Shown here: positions 52,301 through 62,094 of the stretch, piece by piece | Numbering within the stretch: the first letter of the stretch is position 1 | Layout: each line of letters starts with the position of its first letter | The notes under the pieces: generated by a model | Databases searched by the model: none | Told to the model about the DNA's origin: nothing | What the model saw: the letters and a program-made list of their open reading frames with translations, nothing else | Made by a program: the position numbers and the translations under genes | NCBI GenBank assembly: GCA_036345935.2 | Contig: JADWOT020000003.1 | Coordinates: 20,664,509 to 20,728,508 of the forward strand | Direction: 5' to 3' | DNA length: 64,000 nt | From: Taenia hydatigena | Taxonomy: Eukaryota; Platyhelminthes; Cestoda; Cyclophyllidea; Taeniidae

Positions 52301-52339
52301 GATGAATAGGGCGAGAGCAAAGAAGCCGAGGTGGACCAT
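30770..52339 (-). CDS. Type I membrane protein: signal peptide, FTP, PAN, FTP-like, TM
   Basis: Eight exons on the minus strand: 52339-52282, 49087-48857, 47486-47238, 43788-43498, 38636-38541, 38415-38083, 33638-33336, 31377-30770. They sum to 2169 nt, or 722 residues. Order: signal peptide (1 to about 18), F5/8 type C/fucolectin-like (FTP) domain (about 20-180), PAN/apple domain (about 180-277), short Cys-rich linker (about 277-309), diverged FTP-like domain (about 309-520), Ser/Thr/Glu/Pro-rich stalk (about 520-690), TM helix (about 695-717), tail CVHDK. All seven introns are phase 1, so each module exon is symmetrical. The fold points to extracellular carbohydrate or protein binding at the cell surface; no ligand can be named. 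N-glycosylation sequons include NIT, NGT, NMT and NKT. The 38636-38541 exon is the least certain, and extra phase-1 exons could be missed in the long introns. Confidence 0.75.
33336..33638 (-). CDS. Exon 7: second half of the FTP-like domain 2
   Basis: Acceptor CCACTGACAG, donor G|GTAATA, phase 1 at both ends. It encodes EVLVVLVTEEGKESICSTID and, after two residues, VSVLDRYTIQCHNGVTASDA, then VAIKLVPSEKVATAPELQI. The pattern of a V-x-V strand, Cys, later V/I-x-C and a final L-x-I strand follows the second half of FTP domain 1 (LEVFVTM ... C ... VTVLC ... WLLVRR ... PLQVC). The last Cys of the usual L-x-x-C ending is absent. Confidence 0.7.
38083..38636 (-). CDS. Exons 5-6: Cys-rich linker and first half of FTP-like domain 2
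   Basis: Exon 5 (38636-38541) encodes LIIFVFFQKNCQTDKSQGCF then IINLGKCWLTT and ends at a strong GTATGT donor. A 125-bp intron separates it from exon 6 (38415-38083), which begins after TTTTGATATAG. Exon 6 encodes GRVFPLTQMKEEDWENEDGA through RIVCEAESCGRFLPASSCPR to FTNAPLALNSLKNMTVASSF and YVLIYG. The end NMTVASSFYVLIYG| aligns with NITEAYLVLNSDTTG| of domain 1, with the intron at the same place. The exon 6 donor (GTTCTA) is weak, and the exon 5 acceptor is inferred from phase. Confidence 0.6.
41384..41530 (-). repeat. Hairpin-forming repeat, copy 2 (inside intron 4)
   Basis: Inverted copy of 28193-28340. It contains a perfect 15-bp inverted repeat: ATTGCTGATGCTATC at 41405-41419 pairs with 41463-41477. 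An inner stem GAGGAG/CTCCTC has a 10-nt loop. Copy 1 keeps the inner stem but only part of the outer one. Confidence 0.75.
43498..43788 (-). CDS. Exon 4: PAN/apple domain
   Basis: Acceptor TCCTTCTCCTTAG, donor G|GTGGGC, symmetrical phase 1. Encodes AENRCFKLVDPISSIHTRAN followed by SLEQCRESCAETPSCQGLAF, SKRSRRHFTGLCRLFRG and LINCEENC. The Cys spacing (CF ... QCRESCxxxxSCxGLAF ... LCRLF ... INC) is the PAN/apple signature, a protein- or carbohydrate-binding module of the hepatocyte growth factor N-domain type. The whole module is contained in one exon. Confidence 0.88.
43789..47237. other. Intron 3 of the membrane-protein gene (3.4 kb)
   Basis: No exon recognised. It carries the large inverted repeat at 45285-45930. 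The two arms account for several short spurious open frames on both strands. Confidence 0.6.
45285..45930. repeat. Large imperfect inverted repeat (arms about 215 bp, spacer about 218 bp)
   Basis: The left arm (45285-45497) is the reverse complement of the right arm (45716-45930). Matching blocks on the right-arm strand include TTTCTGTATGAATAACTCCT, GCTCACGCTGTTATCATTAG, CGGATACAGCTAAGGGCAGG and AGAAGGCACCTAAGTAGC, against left-arm complements with scattered substitutions. Similarity extends over the whole arms, so the transcript of the host gene could fold into a very long hairpin. No transposase coding sequence is present. Confidence 0.85.
47238..47486 (-). CDS. Exon 3: second half of FTP (F5/8 type C-like) domain 1
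   Basis: Acceptor TTCGGCTCTCCCAG, donor G|GTACGC. Encodes DITDLEVFVTMRMHSVAHYG, YSLCGRATSDHHSVTSVTVL, CAAPLHGRWLLVRRHQQPLQ and VCLLAVYVRK. The order V-x-V strand, Cys, V-x-V-x-C, GRWLLV and PLQVCLLAVYV matches the C-terminal half of fucolectin/tachylectin-4/pentraxin-1 (FTP) domains, whose ending is usually GRYVSV...LTLCEVEVY. Confidence 0.88.
48857..49087 (-). CDS. Exon 2: first half of FTP domain 1
   Basis: Acceptor TTCCTAATGCCACAG, donor G|GTATTG. Encodes VQLLSTKNAIAYASSVAEGS, LPAYAIDEE, CFHSRPGHFDPDGFSWLAVD and LGIVAWNITEAYLVLNSDTT. The NA..YASSVAEGSLPAYAID start and C-x-H ... W-x-A-V-D-L-G are hallmarks of the F-lectin/FTP subgroup of discoidin-like domains. The Arg of the usual NR-x-D fucose-binding turn is replaced (NSDTT), so sugar binding may be lost or altered. 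Confidence 0.88.
52282..52339 (-). CDS. Exon 1: start codon and signal peptide
   Basis: ATG at 52339, then MVHLGFFALALFIGSINTS, a short hydrophobic secretion signal, ending at a strong GTACGT donor in phase 1. The split codon (A|AG) joins exon 2 as Lys. The frame is open upstream to another ATG at 52426, but the hydrophobic core sits directly after 52339, so this Met is preferred. Confidence 0.7.
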
Positions 52340-52418
52340 GTTGACAGGCGAAGACAGGACAAGTTGTGTGCCGGTGTGTGTGGTGTGCTGATATGGACCC
52401 AGGCACTTTTCTTCCCAA

Positions 52419-52423
52419 CCAAT
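52419..52423 (-). promoter_or_regulatory. CCAAT-type element upstream of the membrane-protein gene
   Basis: On the minus strand the sequence CTGTGATTGGTTG lies about 80 bp before the start codon. The same 13-mer occurs at 56951-56963 in an LTR-like cassette that also has a TATA box. No clear TATA box was seen here. Suggestive only. Confidence 0.25.
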
Positions 52424-55400
52424 CACAGCGCCCCTCGTCTGATGCGTTCATTCCACAACCATTTGCACTTGTTCATGACTGCTGGGAGGCTCCTGGTATT
52501 TAATCGTGCATTCATCAAAGAACCGACTTGTAAGCATTGGGAAATCCAAACAGATCCCTTCGCCTGTGACAGAGTCCTTCACCGTGATAGTCTAAATGCG
52601 TCTTCCATGTTTAGATCTGTAGTGGTAGTCTTCGAGTTTCCGACCTTTCTGCTCTTCTGCATGCTCACAATAGATTTGTCTCTGGATTCCAAAGTCGCCT
52701 TACACCCCCAAGTCCTTGTGCGTAATTTGAAATTGGTTGACATTTAATTAGAGCGCACCATTTTAAATCCTCATTTTTTTCCTAATTTTGCCTTCGTTTG
52801 CCAAGTCTGTAAACTAATTCTAAAGGCTTACTCAAGCCTCTCCTTATTCAAGTGAATGCATTTGCTCAAAGTGGTGAATAGGAAGATGAAGCTTCAGTTG
52901 ATTAAATCGAGAACATCATGTGGAACCGCATTTGACAAGTGCACTAGACTCCATGGGATTACTTGTACAATCGTCGCCTCCATCAAACTGCTTAAGGATA
53001 CGATTCGTGACAGCAATTCAAAGCCTAGATACACACATGAAACGGTACCGTTAACGCTACAGAGTCAACGATACTATCAGTAACATCAAAAGAACGGCCT
53101 CCGTTATTTATTGAGGTTGTTTGGTTGTTCATTTTAAGCCTAAATAACATCTGAAGCTTTCGCTGATCCATTGTTGTTGCTGATTGAGCTCGTTGAAACG
53201 CGCAAAATGAATTTGCAATTGAATCCCTAAGCTCTTAAGGAAGTGAGGTGCTCTCGACTTCATTGTAAAATTTTGAGACCAAGAAAAGAATTTCCAATGC
53301 AGTTCATTGTGCCACCCTAAAAAGACCAGTCAGTATGTCCAAAGTAAAGGTCATTAAACGTTAAATTAACTGTTTATTTGTGGGTTAATTTTTAATGAAT
53401 GATCATAGTCAATCTGACGGGAGGTGAAACCAGAGGTATTGCGTTAAATACACCGCTTTAAGGCCTCCTCGTCGGTTATGCACAACGACGATCGCTGCAT
53501 AGAAGCTTTTCGTTAATTTGCGTTTAGGCGCCGTACTCCAGAGTCGCGCAAGTTTTTCTAACTGTCAGGTCTGCTCTTGTGCATGATTTTGTGCACAAAC
53601 TTCTCCTCATCTACTACGAGGATACACTGTCATCTAGTTTTTTAACTGTCGACAGGCTTAGGGAGGACGTGTATATGTGACCGTGTAACGAAACCAAAGT
53701 CTATCATCGTGACAGACTGCCACCACCGTAAAATCAACAAGCCTTTAGGGTTATTATAATAACCCGTTTCAATTGAACTTGGCCACTCCATTCCGCCTAC
53801 CCTCGGAATAATGCTAAAATTGTCGCAGTGACTATCATAAAACAATACCACAAAATCATTTAGGCATTAAATTATAATCAGTTGTAGTTCATTCTAAATG
53901 ATGCTCCTCCCTTCACTCCCCATCACATTTTCCACCTTTAACCGACGTAATCATTCTGCTCAAAACCGGAAACGAAACAGGAAGCTCCGTCGATGAGACG
54001 AAGAAGATCCAATGAAGCGTCGTCAGAAGTACAGATAAATTTCTAGTTGCAAATTTTCCGCGATGCTGTAAGAGAACAGTCGCTCTGGGTGCATAATGAA
54101 GGCGAACTGCAGTTTGCGTGGGATGTGTATGCTTTACATGCACAAATCGCCAATGAGAGTCGGGTGGGCGAGAAACAAAGTAGGGGAACGACAACCCCCC
54201 ATCCATGTTGCACTGCTATTTGCCTACCTAACTGTTGACAGACAAAGTCAATGTAGCGCATGGCATGGCCTGTCTAGAATGCCTAATGCCACTTTGACGT
54301 GAGGACTACTTCGCATGTCACCAGTAGCAGTGTCCTTGAAATGTTGACGCTCTCAAAGCACTTATGCTTCATGGGCTCAGCTGCTTAAGGAGCGTAAAAC
54401 TTAAAAGGCCTTTTATTTTAAAGCAAAAATTACAAGCTTTCAAAGGCATTGAGGCTATATAGAAGTGATTTGCCTAAAGTCGTAAATTTAATGTGAAAAA
54501 TGCATACGTTCCCTGGATGCTTGCATTCACCCAACTGTAAATGGAAATTGAATAAGTATCGAACTTTTTTGAAAGCTCCACCTACGGTGGCGCCAGGAAC
54601 CTTTTACCTCTTACCAATGACCATCAAGCTTCATCCTCAGTGGCGAAGTAGGTGGGTTTTTAACGCTGCTGGTTATTGAACTAGCTGACTTGAAGGTGAA
54701 GGTGTAGTTTTAGTCCCAAAATATGCGCACCCTCCTCCCCGAACGTCAGCTCTTCCCTCATACGTGACCCGGTTGCCTTCCACGGCCAGTTGCTTTCAAC
54801 TCTTTTCAAGTCCCTTCCTAGGAAATAGAATGACTACAACATCTAAAAAATTTATCTTGTCACCTTTGTGCAGGTGTGCAGTACCAACACCGTATTAACT
54901 GAGCTCAACAAGCCGCGGCTCAGAGGGTCTTTTTTCCATTGCGATGTCGACACTACTTTAAGTTGATTTGTCGGTATAAATTCAATGAATTCACTGTTTC
55001 GTAGCCCATATTTAATGATGAGGAATCTAAAGAAATGGGTGAACATCAAGAATGGTAAATGCCCAAACGATTTGCTCTTACTCCACAGAGCTGATCATCA
55101 TGGACACAGCTCAGAAGCTGTAACTTGGTAGAACTTTTTAATAATAATTCTAAAGTTGCTAAATACTTTTAATTGCACACATGCTGTCAAGTTGGGCCGG
55201 CTTCTTGCTTAAATTGGCTGTCACCTCCCGGTACCTCTGAGCGTCTTAGGGAATTCAAAAGCCTTTATGCATTTTTGGGTCTGGGGTCTATAAAGAGCAA
55301 TAGGTTTATTTTGTCCGCAAAATATTATTTAAATAGGACGTTTTTGCCCGCACAATAGTGCCTTAACGTCAGGCTTTGATGTGAAACATGAAAAGGTAAA

Positions 55401-58400
55401 GTTTTGATGGCTGCAAGGGTCTTAGTGCTAAAAAAAACCCACAATGAGGGGGCGGATGTTCTGATAATGGCACCAACTGTCCCTATTGTTCCGACTATTA
55501 TAAATACTATTCAAAACCTGAGAAAAAATTCCACCGTCTATTCAGCCACCCCTGGTGCGACGCGACTTGGTGGAATTGCTAAGTCTAGGCAAGGAATTCG
55601 GGAATGGCACGTCTCTGTGACACAGATAACGAAGGTGTTGGCCGGTTTGAATAGGGTCGGCTGATCTTTTTTTGGGCAATTTCTTTAAAACACCAGCCTC
55701 ATAACCTTTTCAAGACATCAAAAAGGGCTACAACCTGTAATTTATAAATCTGCATACCTGGTCCAAAGAGGCGTTTTTTCTTTATTCTGGCGAAGGGCGC
55801 ATAGACGCTACGGGGAAATGCCACCCAACGCTCTCATGTGCCCTCGCTCCCCAGCGTTTGCGGAGTCTTTTTTGCATTTTTAAAAATGTTAACGATGTCA
55901 CAAGTCTATTTGGATACTGAATAGGTATGCGTGAAAACATGCAATTAATCAAGCGGAGGGGATCTCCCAGCCAAGGAGATATGCAGGAGATGCACTTCTG
56001 GTGCCGCACCCTCGCGTCTACATTGGGGCGAGTTTCATCTTAGTTAAAACAATTGTTTTAACTTATTAACGCCGTCTGAAAACAAAAATTACAAGCGCTC
56101 AGTGTTTGGTAAAATGGTATCTTAAGAATGAGCGGAGCTTAGAACGGCTCCTTAGACTTATAATAAAATGACTTTTAAACTCTGTGGAGCACTTATTTTG
56201 TCCTAAAAGTCATGCTTACCTGAATATTTTAGTTTGAAATTCAACTGGGTGGAGTAAGAACTGCATGTCTTTACCCCATGAGATTGACTTCAAGTGTGAT
56301 GAATGCCCTGCAAAAGTGGTCGCCTTGACGCCATTACAGAATTGAATTCGGCAATTTTAGCTGTGGAGACGTTTAAAATACGAATGTTATTATTTGAAAA
56401 ATTCAGCGCCTTGTCAGTGTTACAGACGTAAAAAATGTTCTGTTGACAATGGCCGTACTCCATTTAGGAATTTTTAAAGCTGAATAACCTGGTATCGAGG
56501 TTATCAATTTCCTCAATTCACTATACTGTTTATAGTTCATAAGTTTTAATTAATCGACTAATTGTAAGCTATTTTTGGTGGTAAATCTGGGTGTTCTTTC
56601 TTAATTTGTTGCACATTCCATTCGGATTTATTGGTACGTGACCTTTTAGTATCGAAAATGCTGTTCAAATAATAAAATAAACAAATAATGCCTTTCAGAT
56701 GGCAATTGACTTATCCATCTGGAAAGTGTCGCCACGCCTCTCTAATGTTGTCAATCCACTTAAGCCATGATGGGTTGTCACACTAAAACTAGCACCTCTT
56801 AACTGGAAAGAGAACTTTTTAGAAAATGCTGGCGCACCGGGCAGGTTTCCACCCAGCATTCTTCGTTGTTGTCGTAGTTTGGTCTGTGAGTGTCGTGTGC
56901 CGTGGGTGTCCCGAAGGTGACAACTCATCCAGCCGGCAGCTTGAGCGCGACTGTGATTGGTTGCCTTGGCGGCCGAGTGATTGGCCGACGCCTCACTTCA
57001 TATAAGGGGCTCAATGGGACCGTATTACCTCCGGAGCATCACAGCATGTCTGACATTCGCTGATTTCTTCTGTTAACAATTCCATTAAAAGTACGTTCTC
57101 GTTCCGTGTTTTGTGGTCCGTCCTAAAAGTACATAACTTACGACATTATGGAAGTATTATTTCACATACATCACTTTTTCATATTTTAAGAAAGTTTTAT
57201 AGCTTCCTTGTTGAAGTTTTTGAATGAGTCGAGCTTTTTTGCGTCGAAACTCTGTAAATCCTTCCAAAATCCAAATAAAAATGAGCAAGCATGACTTGGT
57301 TAACATCAAGCAGAACTAACCTGCTCAAAAATTAGTTGATTAAGCTAGTCCAGATCTTGGTGAGTGATAACAGTAAAATAGGCTTTGTGGCACAAATCGA
57401 ATGATGCTCCTCATTTTTTTGGAAGAACTATTTTTGAAGTGGTCCAGTCTAACGTACAGTATGTTGGCGATCAGGGTCTCCCCAACTTAGGACGATTGCA
57501 CAAGAGGGCAGAAGTGATGCAAGCAGAAGGCTGTGCAGCTAACTTGTGCGGACTGGAAGCCGCGGCGATTTTGAGAGTTCACGTTGATAAACAAACAATG
57601 ATGCTCTCACTGACCCTCAGATGACCTCAAATTTATAGGCCTTTACCAATAGATCATCTACACACTTAACTACTAGTCAAAAGGAATTTGACTGCAATTC
57701 CTTAAATATTCCCTCAAAGCAAACCCTTCCCTGTTGTTAAGCCGATGAGTGACCAAAACCTATATGAGTGAGTAAAAGTGACATCGAGGTAACTATTTGT
57801 ATTAATAGGATAAAGAAGAGAACTTCCAGCCGCAAAGATAAATATTTTTGTGTACATTTCCTTCATATGTCATTTCTTATCCCAATGTTACGTGGGCGTT
57901 TCAAGCCTTCCTCTCGCTCCAGCCTGCAATTGGCCATCAAGAGGATAAAGGAGGACAGCGTTCCTCCCCGTCCCCTTCCGCCCTCACCACCTCCTCTTGT
58001 AGTATACACTCCCTGATAAGTAAACGCTTGATTTAGCTTACTATGTCTCTCACTAAATAGGTATGGGAAGACAAGTTTTTCCAGCCCTTGTTCAGGTACA
58101 GTTGCATTAGGCAATAAATGAACGTCCTTACCTCATTTTCTGTCCCCTAATAAGCTGGAAATACTAGAGCTTGAGACCTAACTTCTTATGACGCATTCTT
58201 AATATTCCAATTTAAGTGAGGTTTTAACTTAAGACTCAGCGTGGCAGGTTGAGTCGTTTAAAATAATAGAGACTTAAGAAGTGAAAGTTGTGTTGTCTTT
58301 TGGTTTCTGATAGGCTAAAACGCAAGAAAACTGACTATTTAATCATCCCTATAAGTAGGCATCGAAAGGCGTATTTAACTCAGTATGGTCTGGCAACAGC

Positions 58401-61036
58401 ATACTTTCAAAATGCGGAGCGGGAAGTCCAGTCGTACTAAACAGCAGTGCATATTTTGCAAATAAAAGCTGTCCCTTACACTTACTTACGGTCTTCTTAT
58501 TTAGATGAGCCCCTTTAATTTAGCCTGCCGAACAAAAAGCGGGCTGCAAGGAACAATGGAGTTGGCTTCTTAATTACTTGGTTGCCATAAGCGCCTTTCT
58601 TTAATCCTCCTCCAGTCTCGTCCGAAGAATGGCTAATTTATTTTAGCGTGAATGGTTCCTTTTATGCTTCAGCCCGTAACTTGACGTTAGGGAGATCTCT
58701 TTTGAAAGCTGCTGTGAAAGCTAAATCACGGTGTGTTAAGGTACAAGTATAATGCGGCCTTTGGTATTAAGAAAGGATCTGTGGGAAAGCTTCGGCCAAG
58801 GCTATATCAAGTGCAGTGAGTAATATGCGTCCAGCATCAAATCAAATGCAGTTTGTGTCATCTTTTTAGTGATAATATGACTTTGTTGTATTTTGCTGCT
58901 GGTAGGCGTCAGAAAGAACAAATACATCCTTGCGGAATTAAATGTTACAAACGGCTAAATAGCTACCTTTTCAAATTTACCTTCTTGTCGTTTTTCGTTT
59001 CGAGGATTGGCTTCAACGATGCTCTAGTTGTGGCCTTTCATAGACTGTGCAAACCTGTGTTTCGCAATCTTTGTAGGTAAGAGTTTGATTTATAGGTATT
59101 AGGTACAAATGACTTCGGTTATCCCAACCTCTTAAGCGCTTCATAAAGTAAATTAACTTCCAGATTGTAGGTGTATTTCGGAATCTCCACAGAATTTACC
59201 ACAACATAAGTTAGTTTGGGATAAGCTGCTGGAGATTGAAAAAAGCGAATCAACCAGCAAAGGTGACTCAAAAATTTCATTTGCCAGAGGCATTAATAAA
59301 GAAATGCACACACACTTGCACATCCACAATCCCCGTGAGACGGTGAAAGGGATTTCCGCTCGCGGCCGTGGATTGGCACAAGCTTCTGGCCAACCGGGTT
59401 CCAAGACATTGGTAACATACCTTCGCGTATTCCCCATTTTAAACGTTACCCTTGCCCTCAACCCCCATGCCTACCTTAGCATGGCCTACTTACCCATTGG
59501 GACTGCCTTTTTACTTCTTACGGTAAAAACTGGACTAATTTGGAGATACCTTCCTGCAAATTCCTTAGTTTTTAAAATCAAACACTATAATCTCTTGGGA
59601 TTCATTTCCGTAGAAATTTGTTAGCGCATTCTGCTTCCATTTTATGCACATTTTAATTAGTTTTAGGCGACTAGTTTGGCTTTAACCTTGACCCGAGTAA
59701 ATGAGCCTCATTTTGCCTTTGTACCCACAGGAGGAATAAGTTGATACGGTATCACTGATTTTTACTGATTGGTAGTTAAAGCGAATCTGATTATTTATCC
59801 TTTTCATTTTTTTCTTCTCAGAAGATGCTGCATTAATCCTATGCACGGCAGTCGACCAACTTTAACCAACCACTCTTACGGCAAATTAAAGAGCATAAAT
59901 GTAAGGGAGATCTCGTTTTCAAAAGGGAAAGAGATCAGCACTTTTGATTTTTGGATTCTAGTTAGTTTTATAAGGCGAAAAATTGGTGAAGGGATGAGGA
60001 ATACAAAAATTGGCAATGTGCCAGTAAAGAGGAATAAGTCGAGCCTTATTATGAGGAGTACTTAGGACCCTAAAATGCTGTTTGTGTCAAAAATCGAAGT
60101 TAACTATCCCTTCCCCCCAAACAACATGTAATCTTCAGGTTTGAAATGCATTATTAGAAATTTCATGGAGCAAAGTGGCTGCCACCGCCTAATTGCGAAT
60201 CCGATTGAAGCGGAAAGGCTGTTACTCTTCATTCCACAACGAGATGTCGCATTCGTTAGTCACACTTTGCCGCTTACTCCGTACACTTGAACCTTATCGC
60301 TAACAATGATGCGCATCAGCATCAGTAATGCAAATGAAGCACTTGGCCACCCAAATAACGTGTGCACGGGTGGCAGAGCAGGTGCTACTCACAAAAATTC
60401 AGCGGTCGCTGTGTCTTTATCTTGAATCTTCGTTAATTCCTTAGATTAGTGTTGTTCGGTGCACGCAACTATACCTCCAAGCAAAATGTAGAAATTGTGC
60501 TACTGCACAAGATGCATGACCCTACGACCTTTCCAAATTCAAAATAAGGAATGAGTAATCTTCTGGTAGAAATAGTATGAACAAACAAATGTTTACTAGG
60601 ACGATCTTACTAAAACAAAATATCCCGAAATTCGACAGAGCGTTTAGCATTTTATTTTTGCGCAAAATTTAAACTTGAGAGGCAGGTTATTTTGTGGCGT
60701 CATACTCATCCCAAAAAACTTCATTTACAATAAAACATCCTTTTATGCCTGCGAAGATGGAGGCGCACTAGAAGCTATTCTGCCACCAGTATAAAGTTGA
60801 TTTTGCGATAAAAGTGAGATTTTAACTATTATTTATTTCTCCCATCATCTCACCTCCATCCAAAATCCTTTTAAACTTTGCGCCCTTTTGAATGTGCATG
60901 CTTATTATCGCTTTCTTGAAAGGGGCCTTCGCAGGATCCGACCTTTTATTTCACAAAAGAGCGTGAAAATGTTGAGCATTAAAAAATCAAGTATAACTGT
61001 GCAACCAAGTTTGAAAAAAGTTGATTGTGTTAGTTC
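52424..61036. other. Gene-poor region before the C2-protein gene
   Basis: About 8.6 kb with no supportable coding region. The only structured piece is the LTR-like cassette at 56885-57125. Short open frames (for example 55404-55664 and 57385-57624) lack domains and splice signals. Confidence 0.55.
56885..57125 (+). mobile_element. LTR-like promoter/poly(A) cassette, possible solo LTR
   Basis: In order on the plus strand: two CCAAT boxes (CTGTGATTGGTTG at 56951 and TGATTGGCC near 56979), a TATA box CATATAAGG (TATAAG at 57001-57006), then about 80 bp later ATTAAA (57084-57089) followed by a G/T-rich tail (CCGTGTTTTGTGGTCC). A promoter followed closely by a poly(A) signal without a gene between is how LTRs of retroelements are built. 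No second copy, primer-binding site or gag-pol frame is in the window, and the ends (TGT...CA) are not clear. Confidence 0.35.
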
Positions 61037-61054
61037 TTCTCTACCACCCTCCAG
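61037..61054 (+). promoter_or_regulatory. Acceptor-like site just before the C2-protein start codon
   Basis: TTCTTCTCTACCACCCTCCAG ends at 61054, two bases before ATG 61057. It is a textbook pyrimidine-rich acceptor, either for a 5' UTR intron or for spliced-leader trans-splicing. Confidence 0.5.
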
Positions 61055-61056
61055 CC

Positions 61057-62058
61057 ATGGTTCCACTGCAGGAGTCGTCGAACCATCATCTCTCCCAACC
61101 GGCCACTGTTGCACTCTCTTGCTTCGTCGCCATCTGCATTTTCTTCTTCTTTGCCTTCACTTACACATTCCTGCGTCAGCGATGCACTACCGCCTCGACA
61201 ACTGGTTACGCATTTCATCAATCATCCTATGATACGTTTGACTCCCAAACCGCAGCTCCCTCGATTCTCCTCGACGAGCAATTTGTTCAACCACCTAGTT
61301 CAAGCTGTCGCTCCACTACCCTCTCTCCCATCCACGAGATTCATTCTGAGGGTCTTAGAATCCCCGTGCCCCCGTTTCGGCGCCATTCCGCCCCAAAATC
61401 CATTCAAAATTTATGGAGAAGTGAAAAACGTTTACTTCATCGACCCACTAACAGTTGCATCCAATTCTCCCAACCATCTACCAACCCTCCCACCCTCCAT
61501 CTCTCCATCAGCTACGTTCACACTTTGGAATTGTTTCGAATGGTTGTAGACAAGGTTACTGGTCTACCCCCACTGGAAGGGGTTCGGATGATCTACACAT
61601 TGCAAGTACGCATCATCTCTCGGTCAAGAACTAGTGCGTATTTAAGCAAACCCATGGCCACTCCAGCAGTATCGGAGTATCCTGAGTTCGACCACCTATT
61701 TGAGTATGCAGTAAGCCTACAGCGTCTGGAGCGAGCGCGTATCGAAGCAACGCTTTACGCCAAGCCTTGGACCAATACTTTGGCGCATGGACGGAGGCGG
61801 TACACACTGGGTGCAATCCCCTCCTTATCCTCGGGCACCTCCGATGCTCCTGGCGCTGTCACAACTGGGTCACGACCGGAGGTCAATTTCACCGAGCTGC
61901 TACGGGAGTACAAGGCGGTGGGGAAAGCGGAATTTGTGCTTGATACGTGCCTGTTGCGTAGCAACCCAACAGCGTTGGAGCATCTAATGCTGCCACTCAC
62001 CTTTTTTGAGGATGAGGTAGTGCCGGAGGCGGACGTAGAGGAGGAGGCAAAGGAGTGA
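61057..62058 (+). CDS. TM-anchored protein with a degenerate synaptotagmin-type C2 domain
   Basis: An intronless 333-residue coding region. The start is ATG 61057 in a good context (GCCATGG). Residues 1-15 are short and hydrophilic; 16-39 (ATVALSCFVAICIFFFFAFT then YTFL) form one TM helix followed by basic RQR. Residues 40-144 are a low-complexity Ser/Pro/Thr linker. From about 145, PPTLHLSISYVHTLELFRMV resembles the G-x-L-x-x-S-L-x-Y ... L-x-V start of synaptotagmin C2 domains, and EYPEFDHLFEYAVSLQRLER matches the usual P-x-F-x-E-x-F-x-F strand. The loop aspartates that bind calcium are not visible, so it is probably calcium-independent. Only one C2 is present; synaptotagmins have two. The acidic C-terminus ends DVEEEAKE. 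A lineage-specific synaptotagmin-like protein is the best guess. Confidence 0.75.
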   Translation: MVPLQESSNHHLSQPATVALSCFVAICIFFFFAFTYTFLRQRCTTASTTGYAFHQSSYDTFDSQTAAPSILLDEQFVQPPSSSCRSTTLSPIHEIHSEGLRIPVPPFRRHSAPKSIQNLWRSEKRLLHRPTNSCIQFSQPSTNPPTLHLSISYVHTLELFRMVVDKVTGLPPLEGVRMIYTLQVRIISRSRTSAYLSKPMATPAVSEYPEFDHLFEYAVSLQRLERARIEATLYAKPWTNTLAHGRRRYTLGAIPSLSSGTSDAPGAVTTGSRPEVNFTELLREYKAVGKAEFVLDTCLLRSNPTALEHLMLPLTFFEDEVVPEADVEEEAKE

Positions 62059-62088
62059 GGTCGCCTCTTCGCTCACACCACCACTTTG

Positions 62089-62094
62089 AATAAA
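62089..62094 (+). terminator. Poly(A) signal of the C2-protein gene
   Basis: AATAAA 31 bp after the stop codon, followed by a G/T-rich downstream element (TGTGTAGTTG...GTTGTTGTGTGGGGTTG). This implies a very short 3' UTR. Confidence 0.85.
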
